A stretch of DNA of 64,000 nt from Bradyrhizobium sp. AUGA SZCCT0176 (GTDB lineage: Bacteria; Pseudomonadota; Alphaproteobacteria; Rhizobiales; Xanthobacteraceae). This document shows positions 54,503-63,781 of this stretch, piece by piece (the stretch's first letter is position 1; each line of letters opens with the position of its first letter). The stretch spans positions 639,500 to 703,499 of the forward strand of contig NZ_JAFCMB010000002.1 in NCBI RefSeq assembly GCF_018130145.1, in the 5' to 3' direction. The notes under the pieces were generated by a model. The model was given only the letters and a program-made list of their open reading frames with translations. It did no database searches and was not told where the DNA came from. The position numbers and the translations under genes were made by a program.

Positions 54503-55129
54503 TCAATCCAGCTTCGCTTCCATGCCACGCTTCGTCGCCGGGCGCGCCATCAGCGCGTTGTACCAGCGCTCGACATTCGGAAAATCCTTCAGTTCCACCT
54601 TGTGGCGCGGGTGGCGCCAGGCCCAGCCGAGGATGGCGAAATCGGCGACCGACAGCGCGTCCGCGACGAACTCGCGGTTCGCGAGCCTGCGGTCCAGCAC
54701 GCCGTAGAGCCGGCGGGTCTCGTCCATGTAGCGCTTCAGGCCGTAGGCGCGGTCGGTTTCGTTCTCGAGCGCGATAAAATGGTGCACCTGGCCGGGCATC
54801 GGCCCAAAGCCGCCCATCTGCCACATCGTCCATTCATAGACCGGGATACGCTCGGCCAGCGGCTTGGGCAGGAACTTGCCGGTCTTCTCGCCGAGATAAA
54901 GCAGGATCGCGCCGGACTCGAAAATGCTGACCGGCTTGCCCTCCGGGCCATCGGGATCGACGATCGCGGGAATCTTGTTGTTCGGGCTGAGCTTGAGGAA
55001 GGCGGGCGCCATCTGCTCGCCCTTGCTGATGTTCACCGGGATGACCTTGTAGGGCAGCCCCATTTCCTCCAGCGCGACCGAGATCTTGCGGCCGTTCGGC
55101 GTGTTCCAGGTGTGCAGTTCGATGGTCAT
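54503..55129 (-). CDS. Glutathione S-transferase family protein
   Basis: A 208-residue cytoplasmic thiol transferase or reductase. The thioredoxin-like N-terminal half carries TWNTPNGRKISVALEEMGLP and the SNAIL-type ESGAILLYLGEK, and the C-terminal helical half includes FVADALSVADFAILGW. The NTPNG motif is that of the YfcG/YghU (nu class) enzymes, which often have disulfide-bond reductase activity. It is divergent from pyrE. Confidence 0.9.
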   Translation of the reverse strand: MTIELHTWNTPNGRKISVALEEMGLPYKVIPVNISKGEQMAPAFLKLSPNNKIPAIVDPDGPEGKPVSIFESGAILLYLGEKTGKFLPKPLAERIPVYEWTMWQMGGFGPMPGQVHHFIALENETDRAYGLKRYMDETRRLYGVLDRRLANREFVADALSVADFAILGWAWRHPRHKVELKDFPNVERWYNALMARPATKRGMEAKLD

Positions 55130-55331
55130 ATACGGTTTCCCCCAATAAAGCTTGGACTTCCCGTAGCGCGGAAGCTTGCGGCCTTACAACCGCCGTTTCC
55201 GAGGGGGCGTCCCTGCGCCCGGCGGGGGCCCGGCACATTGCCGCGCCCTGTTGATTAGGCCAGATCGGCTCTGGAATGTACGGGAAAGCACCGATAGATT
55301 GCCGCCCGCCTCAAACCTTTGGGAATACGCC

Positions 55332-55895
55332 TTGTCCAAGTCAGCCTCCCGCGCCCGCCTCGCCGAGATCATCCGCAAGCGATCGTTCGGCCGCGGCGAG
55401 ATCACGCTGGCCTCGGGCCGCAAGAGCGACTTCTACTTCAACCTCAAGCCGACCATGCTCGACCCCGAGGGCGCGGCGCTGCTGGCGGAATTGACCTACG
55501 AGGCGCTGAAGGACGATCAGCTCGACTACGTGGGCGGGCTGGAAATGGGCGCGGTGCCGCTGGCCGGCGCGATCGCGCAGCTCTCCTGGCTCAAGGGCCA
55601 TCCGATCGCGGCCTTCTTCGTGCGCAAGAAGCCGAAGGAGCACGGCGCCCGCCTTGCGGTCGAGGGCCTCGCCAGGGGCGAGAGCCTGCAAGGCAAACGC
55701 ATCGTGATCGTCGAGGACGTCACCACGACCGGCGGCTCGGCACTGAAGGCGGCCGAGGCCGTGCGCGAAGCCGGCGGCGAGATCGTGCTGGTATTCACCA
55801 TGGTCGACCGCGAAGAGGGCGCGACGGAAGCCTTTGCCGAAGCGGGCATACAGTTTCGTTCGCTCTACAAGGCCGGTGAATTTTTGAAGGGGTGA
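55332..55895 (+). CDS. pyrE: Orotate phosphoribosyltransferase
   Basis: A 187-residue enzyme converting orotate and PRPP to OMP in pyrimidine synthesis. The PRPP motif is [16 protein letters not shown] and the N-terminal region [13 protein letters not shown] is standard. TTG at 55332 ([18 protein letters not shown]) is taken as start, with gggaa six bases upstream; the frame is open to 55176 but the extra residues are not family-like. It is monocistronic. Confidence 0.93.
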   Translation: MSKSASRARLAEIIRKRSFGRGEITLASGRKSDFYFNLKPTMLDPEGAALLAELTYEALKDDQLDYVGGLEMGAVPLAGAIAQLSWLKGHPIAAFFVRKKPKEHGARLAVEGLARGESLQGKRIVIVEDVTTTGGSALKAAEAVREAGGEIVLVFTMVDREEGATEAFAEAGIQFRSLYKAGEFLKG

Positions 55896-55905
55896 TTGCT
55901 CTTTG

Positions 55906-56047
55906 CTCCCTCGCCCCGCTCTTGCGGGGAGAGGGTTGGGGTGAGGGGCTCTCTCCGCAAAAGTAGTGTCAGTTGATAGACCTGTACCCCCTCACCCGGA
56001 TCGCATCTACGATGCGATCCGACCTCTCCCCGCAAGCGGGGCGAGGT
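55906..56047. repeat. Palindromic intergenic element after pyrE
   Basis: CCCTCGCCCCGCTCTTGCGG and CCCCGCAAGCGGGGCGAGG arms close a structure containing GGGTGAGGGGCTCTC / CCCCCTCACCC and the perfect hairpin GGATCGCATC-TACGATGCGATCC. It fills most of the gap between pyrE and the DUF2865 gene. Confidence 0.82.
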
Positions 56048-56203
56048 AAGCAAGCCTGCAATTCTTTCCCGCTACCGAACGCTTGCTCATAGCTCGTTTA
56101 CCATCCCGGATTATGGTGAATCCACTGACGCCTGTCGCGCGTCGGTGCGTAAGTGTTGCGTTGGGTGGAGTTAGCGTTGCGTACAGAGTTGGCTTTTTCG
56201 CGC

Positions 56204-56986
56204 ATGCGGCGCCGCGCGACCTCTATTGCCGCCGCCACGCTTGCAGCATCTTTCATGCTGGTGCCCGGCAGCGTATCGGCCGAAGGCCTGTTCGACATGT
56301 TCTTTGGCGGTGGCCAGAAACAGCAGGCGCGGCAAGCCCCGCCACAGGCGAATTTCTTTGCCGATCCGTTCGGCCTCAATCAGCCTCCGGCACAGCCCGC
56401 ACCGGCGCCGCGCGTCGCCGGCTCCGGACCCGCCTTTTGTGTGCGAAGCTGCGACGGCAAGTATTTTCCGCTGACCACGCGCGGCAACGCCACGCCGGTT
56501 CAGATGTGCCAGGCGTTCTGTCCCGCCAGCACCACCAAAGTGTTCTATGGCAGCAATATCGACAGCGCGTCGGCCAGCAATGGCGAGCGCTACGCCGACA
56601 GTGAAAACGCGTTCGCCTATCGCAAGGCGCTGCGCGCCGATTGCACCTGCAACGGCAGAAGCCCGTCGGGCCTCGCGCCGGTCGACCTCGCGCTCGACAC
56701 CTCGCTGCGCTCGGGTGACGTCGTCGCCACCACCGACGGCCTGGTGGCCTATACCGGCGTCCGCCTCGGCGCCGAGCAGGCCGCCGAATTCACGCCCGTG
56801 GCCTCCTATCCCGGCCTCACCGCCAGCGTCCGCGCCCGGCTCGGTGAAATGAAGGTCGCACCTGTCAGCGCTGAAATGGTCGGTGAAACCGTGATGCCCG
56901 AGACGCGAAACGAGATCGCGATGCCGGCGACGGTGGTGCCGAAGAGCACAGCACCCAAGGCGGCGAAGCGCGCTGAAGTGAACTGA
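56204..56986 (+). CDS. DUF2865 domain-containing exported protein
   Basis: A protein of about 260 residues with a signal peptide (MRRRATSIAAATLAASFMLV, cleavage near AEG) and the DUF2865 core AFCVRSCDGKYFPLTTRGNA followed by CQAFCPASTTKVFYGS and ADCTCNGR. The paired cysteines suggest disulfides in the periplasm. Function is unknown; it is widespread in Rhizobiales. The frame is open to 56153, where GTG/TTG starts are possible, but ATG 56204 gives the best signal peptide. Confidence 0.78.
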   Translation: MRRRATSIAAATLAASFMLVPGSVSAEGLFDMFFGGGQKQQARQAPPQANFFADPFGLNQPPAQPAPAPRVAGSGPAFCVRSCDGKYFPLTTRGNATPVQMCQAFCPASTTKVFYGSNIDSASASNGERYADSENAFAYRKALRADCTCNGRSPSGLAPVDLALDTSLRSGDVVATTDGLVAYTGVRLGAEQAAEFTPVASYPGLTASVRARLGEMKVAPVSAEMVGETVMPETRNEIAMPATVVPKSTAPKAAKRAEVN

Positions 56987-57135
56987 CGGCCGAAGGCCGT
57001 CATTCCGTGGCGATGCGAAGCATCGAACCCGGAATCTCGAGATTCCCCGATGCGCAATTGCGCATCTGAGGTCTGGTCCTTCGGACCATCCCGGAATGAC
57101 GAACTGATGGATTGCTTCGCTTCGCTCGCAATGAC
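56984..57135. repeat. Chain of small hairpins after the DUF2865 gene
   Basis: Successive perfect stems ACGGCC-GAA-GGCCGT, CGATGC-GAA-GCATCG, GGAATCTCGAGATTCC, GATGCGCAATTGCGCATC and GGTCC-TTC-GGACC lie between CATTCCG and CGGAATG ends. It is followed by a half element GGATTGCTTCGCTTCGCTCG CAATGAC (57105-57133) that resembles 61674-61756. Confidence 0.75.
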
Positions 57136-57147
57136 GAAGCAAAGACC

Positions 57148-57585
57148 TCACCGCCCGACGATCACCCCGATCACGTTCGGCGCCGACAGATATTTTTCCT
57201 CGATCGCCGCACGCGCCGCGGCGCGGTTTTCCGGCGTCAGCAGGCCGCGCTTTTCGGCCAGGATCATCCAGCAATAGCCCCACCAGTCCGACAGCATGCC
57301 CTGGTCGTCGACGAGGTCGTAGCCCTGCTCGGCGGCAAAGATCCGCGCATGGGCCTCATCGAGCGAATCGAGCCAGGCGTGATCGGCGATCGAGAACAGA
57401 TCGTCGCTGAAATCGTCGGTCGTGTAACCCCACACCGACATGCAGACGGCGTTGAACTCACGGTCGATCGCGTCGTCGTCGACCGGCTGGCGGCGCGAAG
57501 CCTGATGCAGCCGCGACAGCGAGCGCGCGAAGTCGGCGATACGGGTGAGCGCGAATTGATCGAAGGCGATGGTGGACATGGACAT
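57148..57585 (-). CDS. Hypothetical protein, 145 residues
   Basis: I do not recognise a family with a known role. The protein is acidic and helical (for example AWLDSLDEAHARIFAAEQGY and SDWWGYCWMILAEKRG), without signal or membrane segment, so probably cytoplasmic. ATG at 57585 (MSMSTIAFDQFALTRI) is preferred over 57630. Codon use matches the core genome. Its upstream neighbour is transcribed toward the opposite side of a repeat chain, giving no functional hint. Confidence 0.6.
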   Translation of the reverse strand: MSMSTIAFDQFALTRIADFARSLSRLHQASRRQPVDDDAIDREFNAVCMSVWGYTTDDFSDDLFSIADHAWLDSLDEAHARIFAAEQGYDLVDDQGMLSDWWGYCWMILAEKRGLLTPENRAAARAAIEEKYLSAPNVIGVIVGR

Positions 57586-57726
57586 GTAGTCCTCGGTACT
57601 GGCGATAGACCATAGATATTGTGTCGGCACTGCGCCGAATCACAATGATATATCAAAGACTTGCTAAAGTGTTCTTAATTTGTTCCAAACCGCTGATTAC
57701 CCCGAGCGCCGGCCGGCAAGATCCAC

Positions 57727-58056
57727 TCACTGCGAAGAAGCGCTGGAAAACAGATTGATCACAACGACCCCGGAGACGATCAGCCCCATGCCGCAGAGCG
57801 CCGCCATGTCCAGCTTCTGGCTCTGGAACACCCAGGCGATCGTGGCGATGAGCACGACGCCGACGCCCGACCAGACGGCATAGACCACGCCCGTCGGAAG
57901 GCTTCGCAGGGTCAGCGACAGAAAGTAGAACGCCACCGCGTAACCCGCGACCGTCACCAGCGATGGCAGCGGCTTGCTGAAACCGTCCGACAGTTTCAGG
58001 AAGGTTGTCGCCACGACTTCCGAGAGAATCGCGATGCCCAAATAGAGATAGGTCAT
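57727..58056 (-). CDS. SMR family multidrug efflux transporter (EmrE-like)
   Basis: A 109-residue four-helix membrane protein. The conserved glutamate of helix 1 is in [18 protein letters not shown], and the second signature [17 protein letters not shown] is intact. SMR dimers exchange protons for quaternary ammonium or similar compounds. ATG at 58056 ([10 protein letters not shown]) fits the family better than 58077. No regulator is adjacent. Confidence 0.9.
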   Translation of the reverse strand: MTYLYLGIAILSEVVATTFLKLSDGFSKPLPSLVTVAGYAVAFYFLSLTLRSLPTGVVYAVWSGVGVVLIATIAWVFQSQKLDMAALCGMGLIVSGVVVINLFSSASSQ

Positions 58057-58143
58057 GCCGCCTGCTAGCAGAGGCATGTGATGTTTTGACGACTCGCGTT
58101 TGGGGCCGATCCGGTGGCGGCGGGACTAGCGAGCCTTCGGGAA

Positions 58144-58646
58144 CTATCCGATGGCGGGACGCACATAGTAATTGTCCCACTCGGCTTCCCGCACGAGGGT
58201 GAAACCGTGCCTGATATAAAAGCGGTTTGAATCGCTGCCGCGCAGCGCGGTGACCCGCAACGGCTTTCCTTGCCGGTCCGCTTCGGCGAAAATCTCGGCA
58301 AGCACCGCTGCACCCACGCCGCGGCCCTGATAGCGCGGATCGATATAGAGGTGATCGAGCATCAATCCCGCATCATCCGGCTTCACGACCACCAGTCCCG
58401 CGCGCGCCCCATCGACCAGAATAGCCGGGTGAGTTCAGGCACGAAGCCCGAAAGAAACCGCTCGCGGGCACGCGGCGGATCAAAGCGCCCGATGCGTTCG
58501 AGGCTCTCCCGCATCGCCAGAATCCGAAGCGCGGCGAAAGCTTCTGCGTCAGAATGGTCGGCTGGACACAGCGAGACTGAACCGATCGGTGGGATCATTT
58601 CTTCTTGCGAGGCGGGTTCGGACGGGTTGGTTTCGTTGCTGCTCAC
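58144..58646 (-). pseudogene. GNAT-family N-acetyltransferase gene with a frameshift
   Basis: The N-terminal half (GTG 58646, or ATG 58598; reading SLCPADHSDAEAFAALRIL ... GFVPELTRL) and the C-terminal half (AGLMLDHLYIDPRYQGRGVG, ending near 58144) are in different frames. A one-base loss near 58425-58430 would explain it: adding one base gives ELTRL followed by ILVDGARAGLVVVK. The acetyl-CoA motif RYQGRGVGAAVL is intact. GTG 58646 overlaps the upstream gene's stop by four bases. A sequencing error is possible. Confidence 0.75.
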
Positions 58647-58873
58647 ATCGCCGACAGCATCTTGCCGCCGCAATAATTGGCGTAGAATTTTCCGCCGCAT
58701 TGCCGCTTCATCGCCGCACACCGGGCGGCGGGCGACGCATTCTTCGCGACGCTGAACGAACAGCCCAATCCATCGGCGGTTTTGCCTGCCTTGCCGGCCG
58801 CGAACGCGGCACTGGTGGCGCTGATGCAGAACACCAGGAGCGTCGCGGCGGCGATCTCGATGATCAATCTCAT
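58643..58873 (-). CDS. Small exported cysteine-containing protein
   Basis: A 76-residue protein with a signal peptide (RLIIEIAAATLLVFCISA, cleavage near AFA-AGK) and a short mature part with four cysteines (GCSFSVAKN ... AARC ... RQCGGKFYANYCGGK). It is probably periplasmic with two disulfides. A strong ribosome site (gaggggag) precedes the ATG. It overlaps the GNAT pseudogene by four bases, so the two were once an operon. No known family. Confidence 0.62.
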   Translation of the reverse strand: MRLIIEIAAATLLVFCISATSAAFAAGKAGKTADGLGCSFSVAKNASPAARCAAMKRQCGGKFYANYCGGKMLSAM

Positions 58874-59075
58874 GGCGCGCTCTCCCCTCAACTGACGTGA
58901 TATCATCGCTTTCAAATGCCATTCTAGCACCGAAATCGGCGCGCCGATGCCTCCAAATCGGCCCGGTCCTTGCATAAAAACATGTCAGCGCGGTGCACAA
59001 CAAACGTCTGGATGGTTTCGGTTGTGGTGCAAGGCGCGTATCGTTTTGTGAGTCTGAACTGCAGGGATTGACGCG

Positions 59076-61592
59076 TTGCAAGAACAAGCATTCGCAGGGA
59101 GTTTTCCGGTGCCGGGCCAACCGATCGACGAACTGGCGCTTTCCGAAATCAAGGGCGCGATTCTCGCCAAGCTGCGGCTTGCCATCGGCAAGGACACCGG
59201 CATGGCGACCAAGCGCGACTGGTACAAGGCGGCAGCGCTGGCACTGCGCGACCGCATCGTGCACCGCTGGCTGACGGCCGAGAAGGATAATTACGACGCC
59301 GGCCGCAAGCGGGTCTATTACCTCTCACTCGAGTTCCTGATCGGGCGCCTGTTTACCGACGCGCTGAACAATATGGGCCTGCTGCCGCTGTTCGAGGCGG
59401 CGCTGGGCGATCTCGGCGTCGATTTGTCGGATTTGCGCAATTGCGAGCCGGATGCGGCGCTCGGCAATGGCGGCCTCGGGCGACTGGCGGCCTGCTTCAT
59501 GGAAAGCATGGCCACCCTCGCCATTCCCGCGATCGGCTACGGCATCCGCTACGATTTCGGCCTGTTCCGGCAGATCATCGCGCAGGGCTGGCAGCAGGAA
59601 TATCCCGACGAGTGGCTCGGCTTCGGCAACCCCTGGGAATTCCAGCGCTCCGAGGTGGTCTATCAGGTGCATTTCGGCGGCCACGTCACCCACATCGAAG
59701 ACAAGGGACGCGAACGCGCGAGCTGGCATCCCGGCGAAACCGTGCAGGCCGTCGCCTACGATACCCCGATCGTCGGCTGGCGCGGCCAGCATGTAAACGC
59801 GCTGCGGCTGTGGTCGGCGCGCTCACCCGATCCGCTGCGGCTCGATGCCTTCAACACCGGCGACTATCTTGGCGCAATGGCCGAGGAAGCGCGTGCGGAA
59901 TCGATCTGCAAATTCCTCTATCCGAACGACGAGAGCGCGGCGGGCCGCGAATTGCGGCTGCGCCAGGAATATTTCTTCGTCTCGGCCTCGCTGCAGGATC
60001 TGGTCAAGCGGCACCTTGCCGCCGACGGGCAGCTGCGCAGCCTGGCGCAAAAGGCCGCGGTACAGCTCAACGACACCCATCCGAGCCTTGCCGTCACCGA
60101 GCTGATGCGGCTTCTGGTCGACCTGCACAATTTCCGCTGGGACGAGGCCTGGAAGATCACGGTCGCGACGCTGTCCTACACCAACCACACGCTGCTGCCG
60201 GAGGCGCTCGAGACCTGGCCGGTCGAGCTGTTCGAACGGCTGCTGCCGCGGCATCTGGAAATCATCTACCGCATCAATGCTGCCCATCTGGCGCTGGCCG
60301 AGCAACGCGCTCCCGGCGATATCGACTTCCGCGCCTCGGTGTCGCTGATCGACGAGCGCTCCGGCCGCCGGGTGCGGATGGGACAACTGGCCTTTGTCGG
60401 CTCGCACCGCATCAACGGCGTCTCGGCGATGCACTCCGACCTGATGAAGGAGACCGTGTTCCACGATCTCAACCATCTCTATCCCCAGCGCATCACCAAC
60501 AAGACCAACGGCATCACCTTCCGGCGCTGGCTGATGCTGGCCAATCCGAAACTGACCAGCCTGTTGCGCGAGACCTGCGGCGAAGCCGTGCTCGACGATT
60601 TCTCGCAGCTGCAGCGCCTCGAAGACCATTGCGGCGACAATTCGTTCCAGCAGCAGTTCCGCGACGTCAAGCTCCAGAACAAGCTGGCGCTGGCGCGGGT
60701 GATCGGCGAGCGCCTCAGCATCAAGGTCGATCCGTCGGCGCTGTTCGACGTCCAGATCAAGCGCATCCACGAATACAAGCGGCAGCTGCTCAACATCCTC
60801 GAAGCGGTTGCGCTGTATCAGGCGATCAAGGATGAACCCCAGCGCGACTGGGTGCCGCGGGTGAAAATCTTCGCCGGCAAGGCGGCGGCGAGCTATCGCA
60901 CCGCCAAGCTGATCATCAAGCTGATCAACGACGTCGCCGAAATCGTCAACAACGATCCTGATGTCGCGGGCCGGCTGAAGATCGTGTTCCTCGCCAACTA
61001 CAATGTCAGCCTGGCCGAAGTGATCATCCCGGCGGCAGACCTGTCCGAACAGATCTCCACCGCCGGCATGGAGGCCTCCGGCACCGGCAACATGAAGCTC
61101 GCGCTCAACGGCGCCTTGACCATTGGTACGCTCGATGGCGCCAACATCGAGATCCGCGACCATGTCGGCGCGGAAAACATCGCGATCTTCGGCATGGAGG
61201 CCGGCGACGTCATGGTCCGGCGCCGGCAGGGACTGGATGCCTCTGACGTGATCCGCCGCTCGCCGCGGCTGTCGCGGGCGATCAGCGCGATCGAGAGCGG
61301 CGACTTCTCGCCCGGCGACCCCGCGCGGTTCGAGGCGATCGGTCACACGCTGCGCCAGTTCGACCACTATATGTGCGCCGCCGATTTCGATTCCTATTAC
61401 GAGGCGCAGCGCGGCATCGATGCGCGCTGGCAGGTGATGCCGGCGTGGACGCGGGCCTCGATCCTCAACGTGGCGCGGATGCCGTGGTTCTCCTCCGACC
61501 GCACCATCCGCGAATATGCCGAGGATATCTGGCACGTGCCGGTGCGCACGGCGGAGCAGGAACTGGAAGCCCAGCGCGGCGCGTCGGGCTGA
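59076..61592 (+). CDS. glgP: Glycogen/starch/alpha-glucan phosphorylase
   Basis: An 838-residue pyridoxal-phosphate enzyme releasing glucose 1-phosphate from glycogen. The PLP lysine lies in EASGTGNMKLALNGALTIGT, and DGANIEIRDHVG follows. The N-terminal LSLEFLIGRLFTDALNNMGL and the active-site EPDAALGNGGLGRLAACFME are intact. The start is taken as TTG 59076, since a stop lies just upstream; GTG 59109 is an alternative. It is not clustered with other glg genes here. Confidence 0.95.
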   Translation: MQEQAFAGSFPVPGQPIDELALSEIKGAILAKLRLAIGKDTGMATKRDWYKAAALALRDRIVHRWLTAEKDNYDAGRKRVYYLSLEFLIGRLFTDALNNMGLLPLFEAALGDLGVDLSDLRNCEPDAALGNGGLGRLAACFMESMATLAIPAIGYGIRYDFGLFRQIIAQGWQQEYPDEWLGFGNPWEFQRSEVVYQVHFGGHVTHIEDKGRERASWHPGETVQAVAYDTPIVGWRGQHVNALRLWSARSPDPLRLDAFNTGDYLGAMAEEARAESICKFLYPNDESAAGRELRLRQEYFFVSASLQDLVKRHLAADGQLRSLAQKAAVQLNDTHPSLAVTELMRLLVDLHNFRWDEAWKITVATLSYTNHTLLPEALETWPVELFERLLPRHLEIIYRINAAHLALAEQRAPGDIDFRASVSLIDERSGRRVRMGQLAFVGSHRINGVSAMHSDLMKETVFHDLNHLYPQRITNKTNGITFRRWLMLANPKLTSLLRETCGEAVLDDFSQLQRLEDHCGDNSFQQQFRDVKLQNKLALARVIGERLSIKVDPSALFDVQIKRIHEYKRQLLNILEAVALYQAIKDEPQRDWVPRVKIFAGKAAASYRTAKLIIKLINDVAEIVNNDPDVAGRLKIVFLANYNVSLAEVIIPAADLSEQISTAGMEASGTGNMKLALNGALTIGTLDGANIEIRDHVGAENIAIFGMEAGDVMVRRRQGLDASDVIRRSPRLSRAISAIESGDFSPGDPARFEAIGHTLRQFDHYMCAADFDSYYEAQRGIDARWQVMPAWTRASILNVARMPWFSSDRTIREYAEDIWHVPVRTAEQELEAQRGASG

Positions 61593-61673
61593 ATTCCGGC
61601 CGGCGAAAATCCATTACCTCCGGCGTCATTGAATCCGGCAAGATTGCCGTGATACTGCGCGTCATGAGAGACA

Positions 61674-61756
61674 CCGTCATTGCGCGCGCAGCGAAGCAAT
61701 CCATAGTGGCAAAGCAAGATTGGATTGCTTCTTCACTTACGCTCCTCGCAATGACG
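61674..61756. repeat. Palindromic element between glgP and thioesterase genes
   Basis: CCGTCATTGCGCGCGCAGCG and CGCTCCTCGCAATGACGG ends enclose AAGCAATCCA/TGGATTGCTT. A half copy of the same family is at 57105-57133. Confidence 0.85.
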
Positions 61757-61779
61757 GACGATTGGGTTTAGGAGAATCC

Positions 61780-62595
61780 GTGCTCACCATGACACCACAT
61801 CTTTTCGACGACGCCACGCAGGTCACCGCCGGCGACAGCCGCTGGCAGGGCAAGACCAGCGAGGATTACTGGGCCTTTGTCGGCCCGTTCGGCGGCGCCA
61901 CCGCCGCCACCATCCTGCGGGCGCTGATCGATCATCCGCAACGGTCGGGCGATCCGTTGTCGCTCACCGTCAATTTCTGCGCGCCGGTCGCGCAAGGCGC
62001 CTTCGATCTCGACGTACGCCTGGTCAAGGCCAACCGCTCGACGCAGCACTGGTGCGTGGAGATGACGCAAGATGGCGGCGAGGTCGCGACGCTGGCCACC
62101 GCCGTGTTCGCCGAGCGGCGTCCGTCCTGGTCGCACCCGCAGGCGCCGTTCCCGTCGTCAAAACCCTACGAGCAGACGCTGCCTTACGGGAAGGTCGCCG
62201 CCCCCTGGGTCAAGCAGTATGATTTCCGCTTCGTCGAGGGCGAGCCGGGTTGGGGATCGGCGTCTTCGGCCGAGCCGAATTCGTTCTCGAAACTGTGGAT
62301 CGGCGACCGGGTGCCGCGGAAGATCGACGCGCTGTCGCTGATGTCGATGTCGGATGCGTTTTTTGGCCGCATCTTCCACGCCAGGCGCGAACTGGTGCCG
62401 TTCGGCACGGTGTCGATCACGACCTATTTCCACGCCGACGCCGCCGATCTCGCGGCGGAAGACATCACGCGCGTGCTGGCGGTGGCCGACGCCAAGATTT
62501 TCCACAAGTCTTATGGCGACCAGAACGGTGAATTGTGGTCGCCGAACGGACGGCTGCTCGCAACGACGACGCAAATCGCGTATTTCAAGGCGTAA
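61780..62595 (+). CDS. Thioesterase family protein (TesB-like double hotdog)
   Basis: A 271-residue acyl-CoA thioesterase-type protein with two hotdog repeats: the first begins GPFGGATAATILRALIDHPQ and the second ALSLMSMSDAFFGRIFHARR. It should hydrolyse acyl-CoA esters in the cytoplasm. The start is GTG 61780, because GGAG (61771-61774) is five bases upstream of it, whereas ATG 61789 is 14 away. The longer frame from 61720 runs into the palindromic repeat. Confidence 0.82.
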   Translation: MLTMTPHLFDDATQVTAGDSRWQGKTSEDYWAFVGPFGGATAATILRALIDHPQRSGDPLSLTVNFCAPVAQGAFDLDVRLVKANRSTQHWCVEMTQDGGEVATLATAVFAERRPSWSHPQAPFPSSKPYEQTLPYGKVAAPWVKQYDFRFVEGEPGWGSASSAEPNSFSKLWIGDRVPRKIDALSLMSMSDAFFGRIFHARRELVPFGTVSITTYFHADAADLAAEDITRVLAVADAKIFHKSYGDQNGELWSPNGRLLATTTQIAYFKA

Positions 62596-62617
62596 GGGAA
62601 CAATTCCGTTCGAGTCT

Positions 62618-62712
62618 GCGTAGGGTGGGCAAAGGCCGTTTGCGCCGTGCCCACCATTCATCCACAGTGACGTCTTGAATGGTGGGCACGCTGCGCTTTG
62701 CCCACCCTACGC
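62618..62712. repeat. Two nested perfect inverted repeats before arginase gene
   Basis: The outer pair GCGTAGGGTGGGCAAAG (62618-62634) and CTTTGCCCACCCTACGC (62696-62712) is perfect over 17 bases. The inner pair GTGCCCACCATTCA (62647-62660) and TGAATGGTGGGCAC (62676-62689) is perfect over 14. It is the GGTGGGC-type repeat family, 23 bases before the arginase start. Confidence 0.9.
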
Positions 62713-62734
62713 ATTCTGAATATGAGGGCGGCTC

Positions 62735-63703
62735 ATGTCCGAACCCGACGTCAAAAAGCCCGATATCGCCCTCCTCGGCATCCCCATCGAAATCGGCGCT
62801 TCGCAAGCCGGCACGCTAATGGGACCAGATGCACTGCGGACCGCGGGCATTGCGCGTGTGCTCGACCAGTTGGGATTTGCCGTCGCGGACCACGGCAATC
62901 TTTCGATATCGACGGTCACGTCCGACCGACCGCCGCCAGCCAACGCCAAATTCTACGATGAGGTGAAAACCTGGATTCGGCTGCTCAGCGAGCGCGCTTA
63001 CGGGCTGGCGCGTTCCGGCGCGGTGCCGATCTTCATGGGCGGCGATCATTCGCTCTCGATGGGATCGGTCAATGGCGTCGCGCGCTATTGGACAGAACAG
63101 GGCCGGCCGCTGTTCGTGCTGTGGCTCGATGCGCATGCCGACTACAACACGCCCGACACCACCATCACCGGCAACATGCACGGCATGTCCTCGGCGTTCC
63201 TGTGCGGCGAAGGCGGGCTTGACGATTTGCTCGGCGATCAACCGCGCGCGTCGATTACGCCGGATCAGCTCGATTTGTTCGGCATCAGGTCGATCGATCC
63301 CTTGGAAAAGCAGCTGGTCCAGGACCGCCGCGTCGCCATCGCCGACATGCGTGCGCTCGACGAATTCGGCGTCGGCGTGCTGATCCGCCGCGTCATCGAG
63401 CGCGTGAAGGCGAAAAACGGCGTGCTGCATCTCAGCTTCGACGTCGATTTTCTCGATCCGGCGGTCGCGCCGGGTGTCGGCACCACCGTGCCCGGCGGCG
63501 CCACCTACCGCGAGGCGCATCTGATCATGGAGCTGCTGCATGATTCGGAACTGGTGCGCTCGGTCGACATCGTCGAGCTCAACCCGTTTCTCGACGAGCG
63601 CGGCCGCACCGCGCGCGTTGCGGTCGAACTGATCGGCAGCCTGTTCGGCCTGCAGATCACCGACCGCCGGACGCCGACAAACGCGATGCTGCAAGGACGA
63701 TAG
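62735..63703 (+). CDS. Arginase
   Basis: A 322-residue ureohydrolase converting arginine to ornithine and urea. The dimanganese ligands are in GGDHSLSMGS, WLDAHADYNT and SFDVDFLDPAVAPG, and the C-terminal RTARVAVELIGSLFG is typical. Motifs and length favour arginase over agmatinase, though the two cannot be separated with certainty by reading. It is followed by a strong bidirectional terminator. Confidence 0.9.
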   Translation: MSEPDVKKPDIALLGIPIEIGASQAGTLMGPDALRTAGIARVLDQLGFAVADHGNLSISTVTSDRPPPANAKFYDEVKTWIRLLSERAYGLARSGAVPIFMGGDHSLSMGSVNGVARYWTEQGRPLFVLWLDAHADYNTPDTTITGNMHGMSSAFLCGEGGLDDLLGDQPRASITPDQLDLFGIRSIDPLEKQLVQDRRVAIADMRALDEFGVGVLIRRVIERVKAKNGVLHLSFDVDFLDPAVAPGVGTTVPGGATYREAHLIMELLHDSELVRSVDIVELNPFLDERGRTARVAVELIGSLFGLQITDRRTPTNAMLQGR

Positions 63704-63728
63704 CCAAAGCACAGGCGTTCAGTGAAAA

Positions 63729-63757
63729 AGAAGGGCGACCTTGCGGCCGCCCTTTTT
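63729..63757. terminator. Bidirectional terminator between arginase and pckA
   Basis: AAGGGCG (63731-63737) pairs with CGCCCTT (63748-63754) across a ten-base loop. The A-run on the left and T-run on the right make it act on both converging transcripts. Confidence 0.8.
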
Positions 63758-63781
63758 CATTTCCCAAAATGACCCTTCGGA

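Noticed and set aside
59823..61535. 570-codon open frame opposite glgP
   Set aside because: Antisense shadow of glycogen phosphorylase; no recognisable motif.
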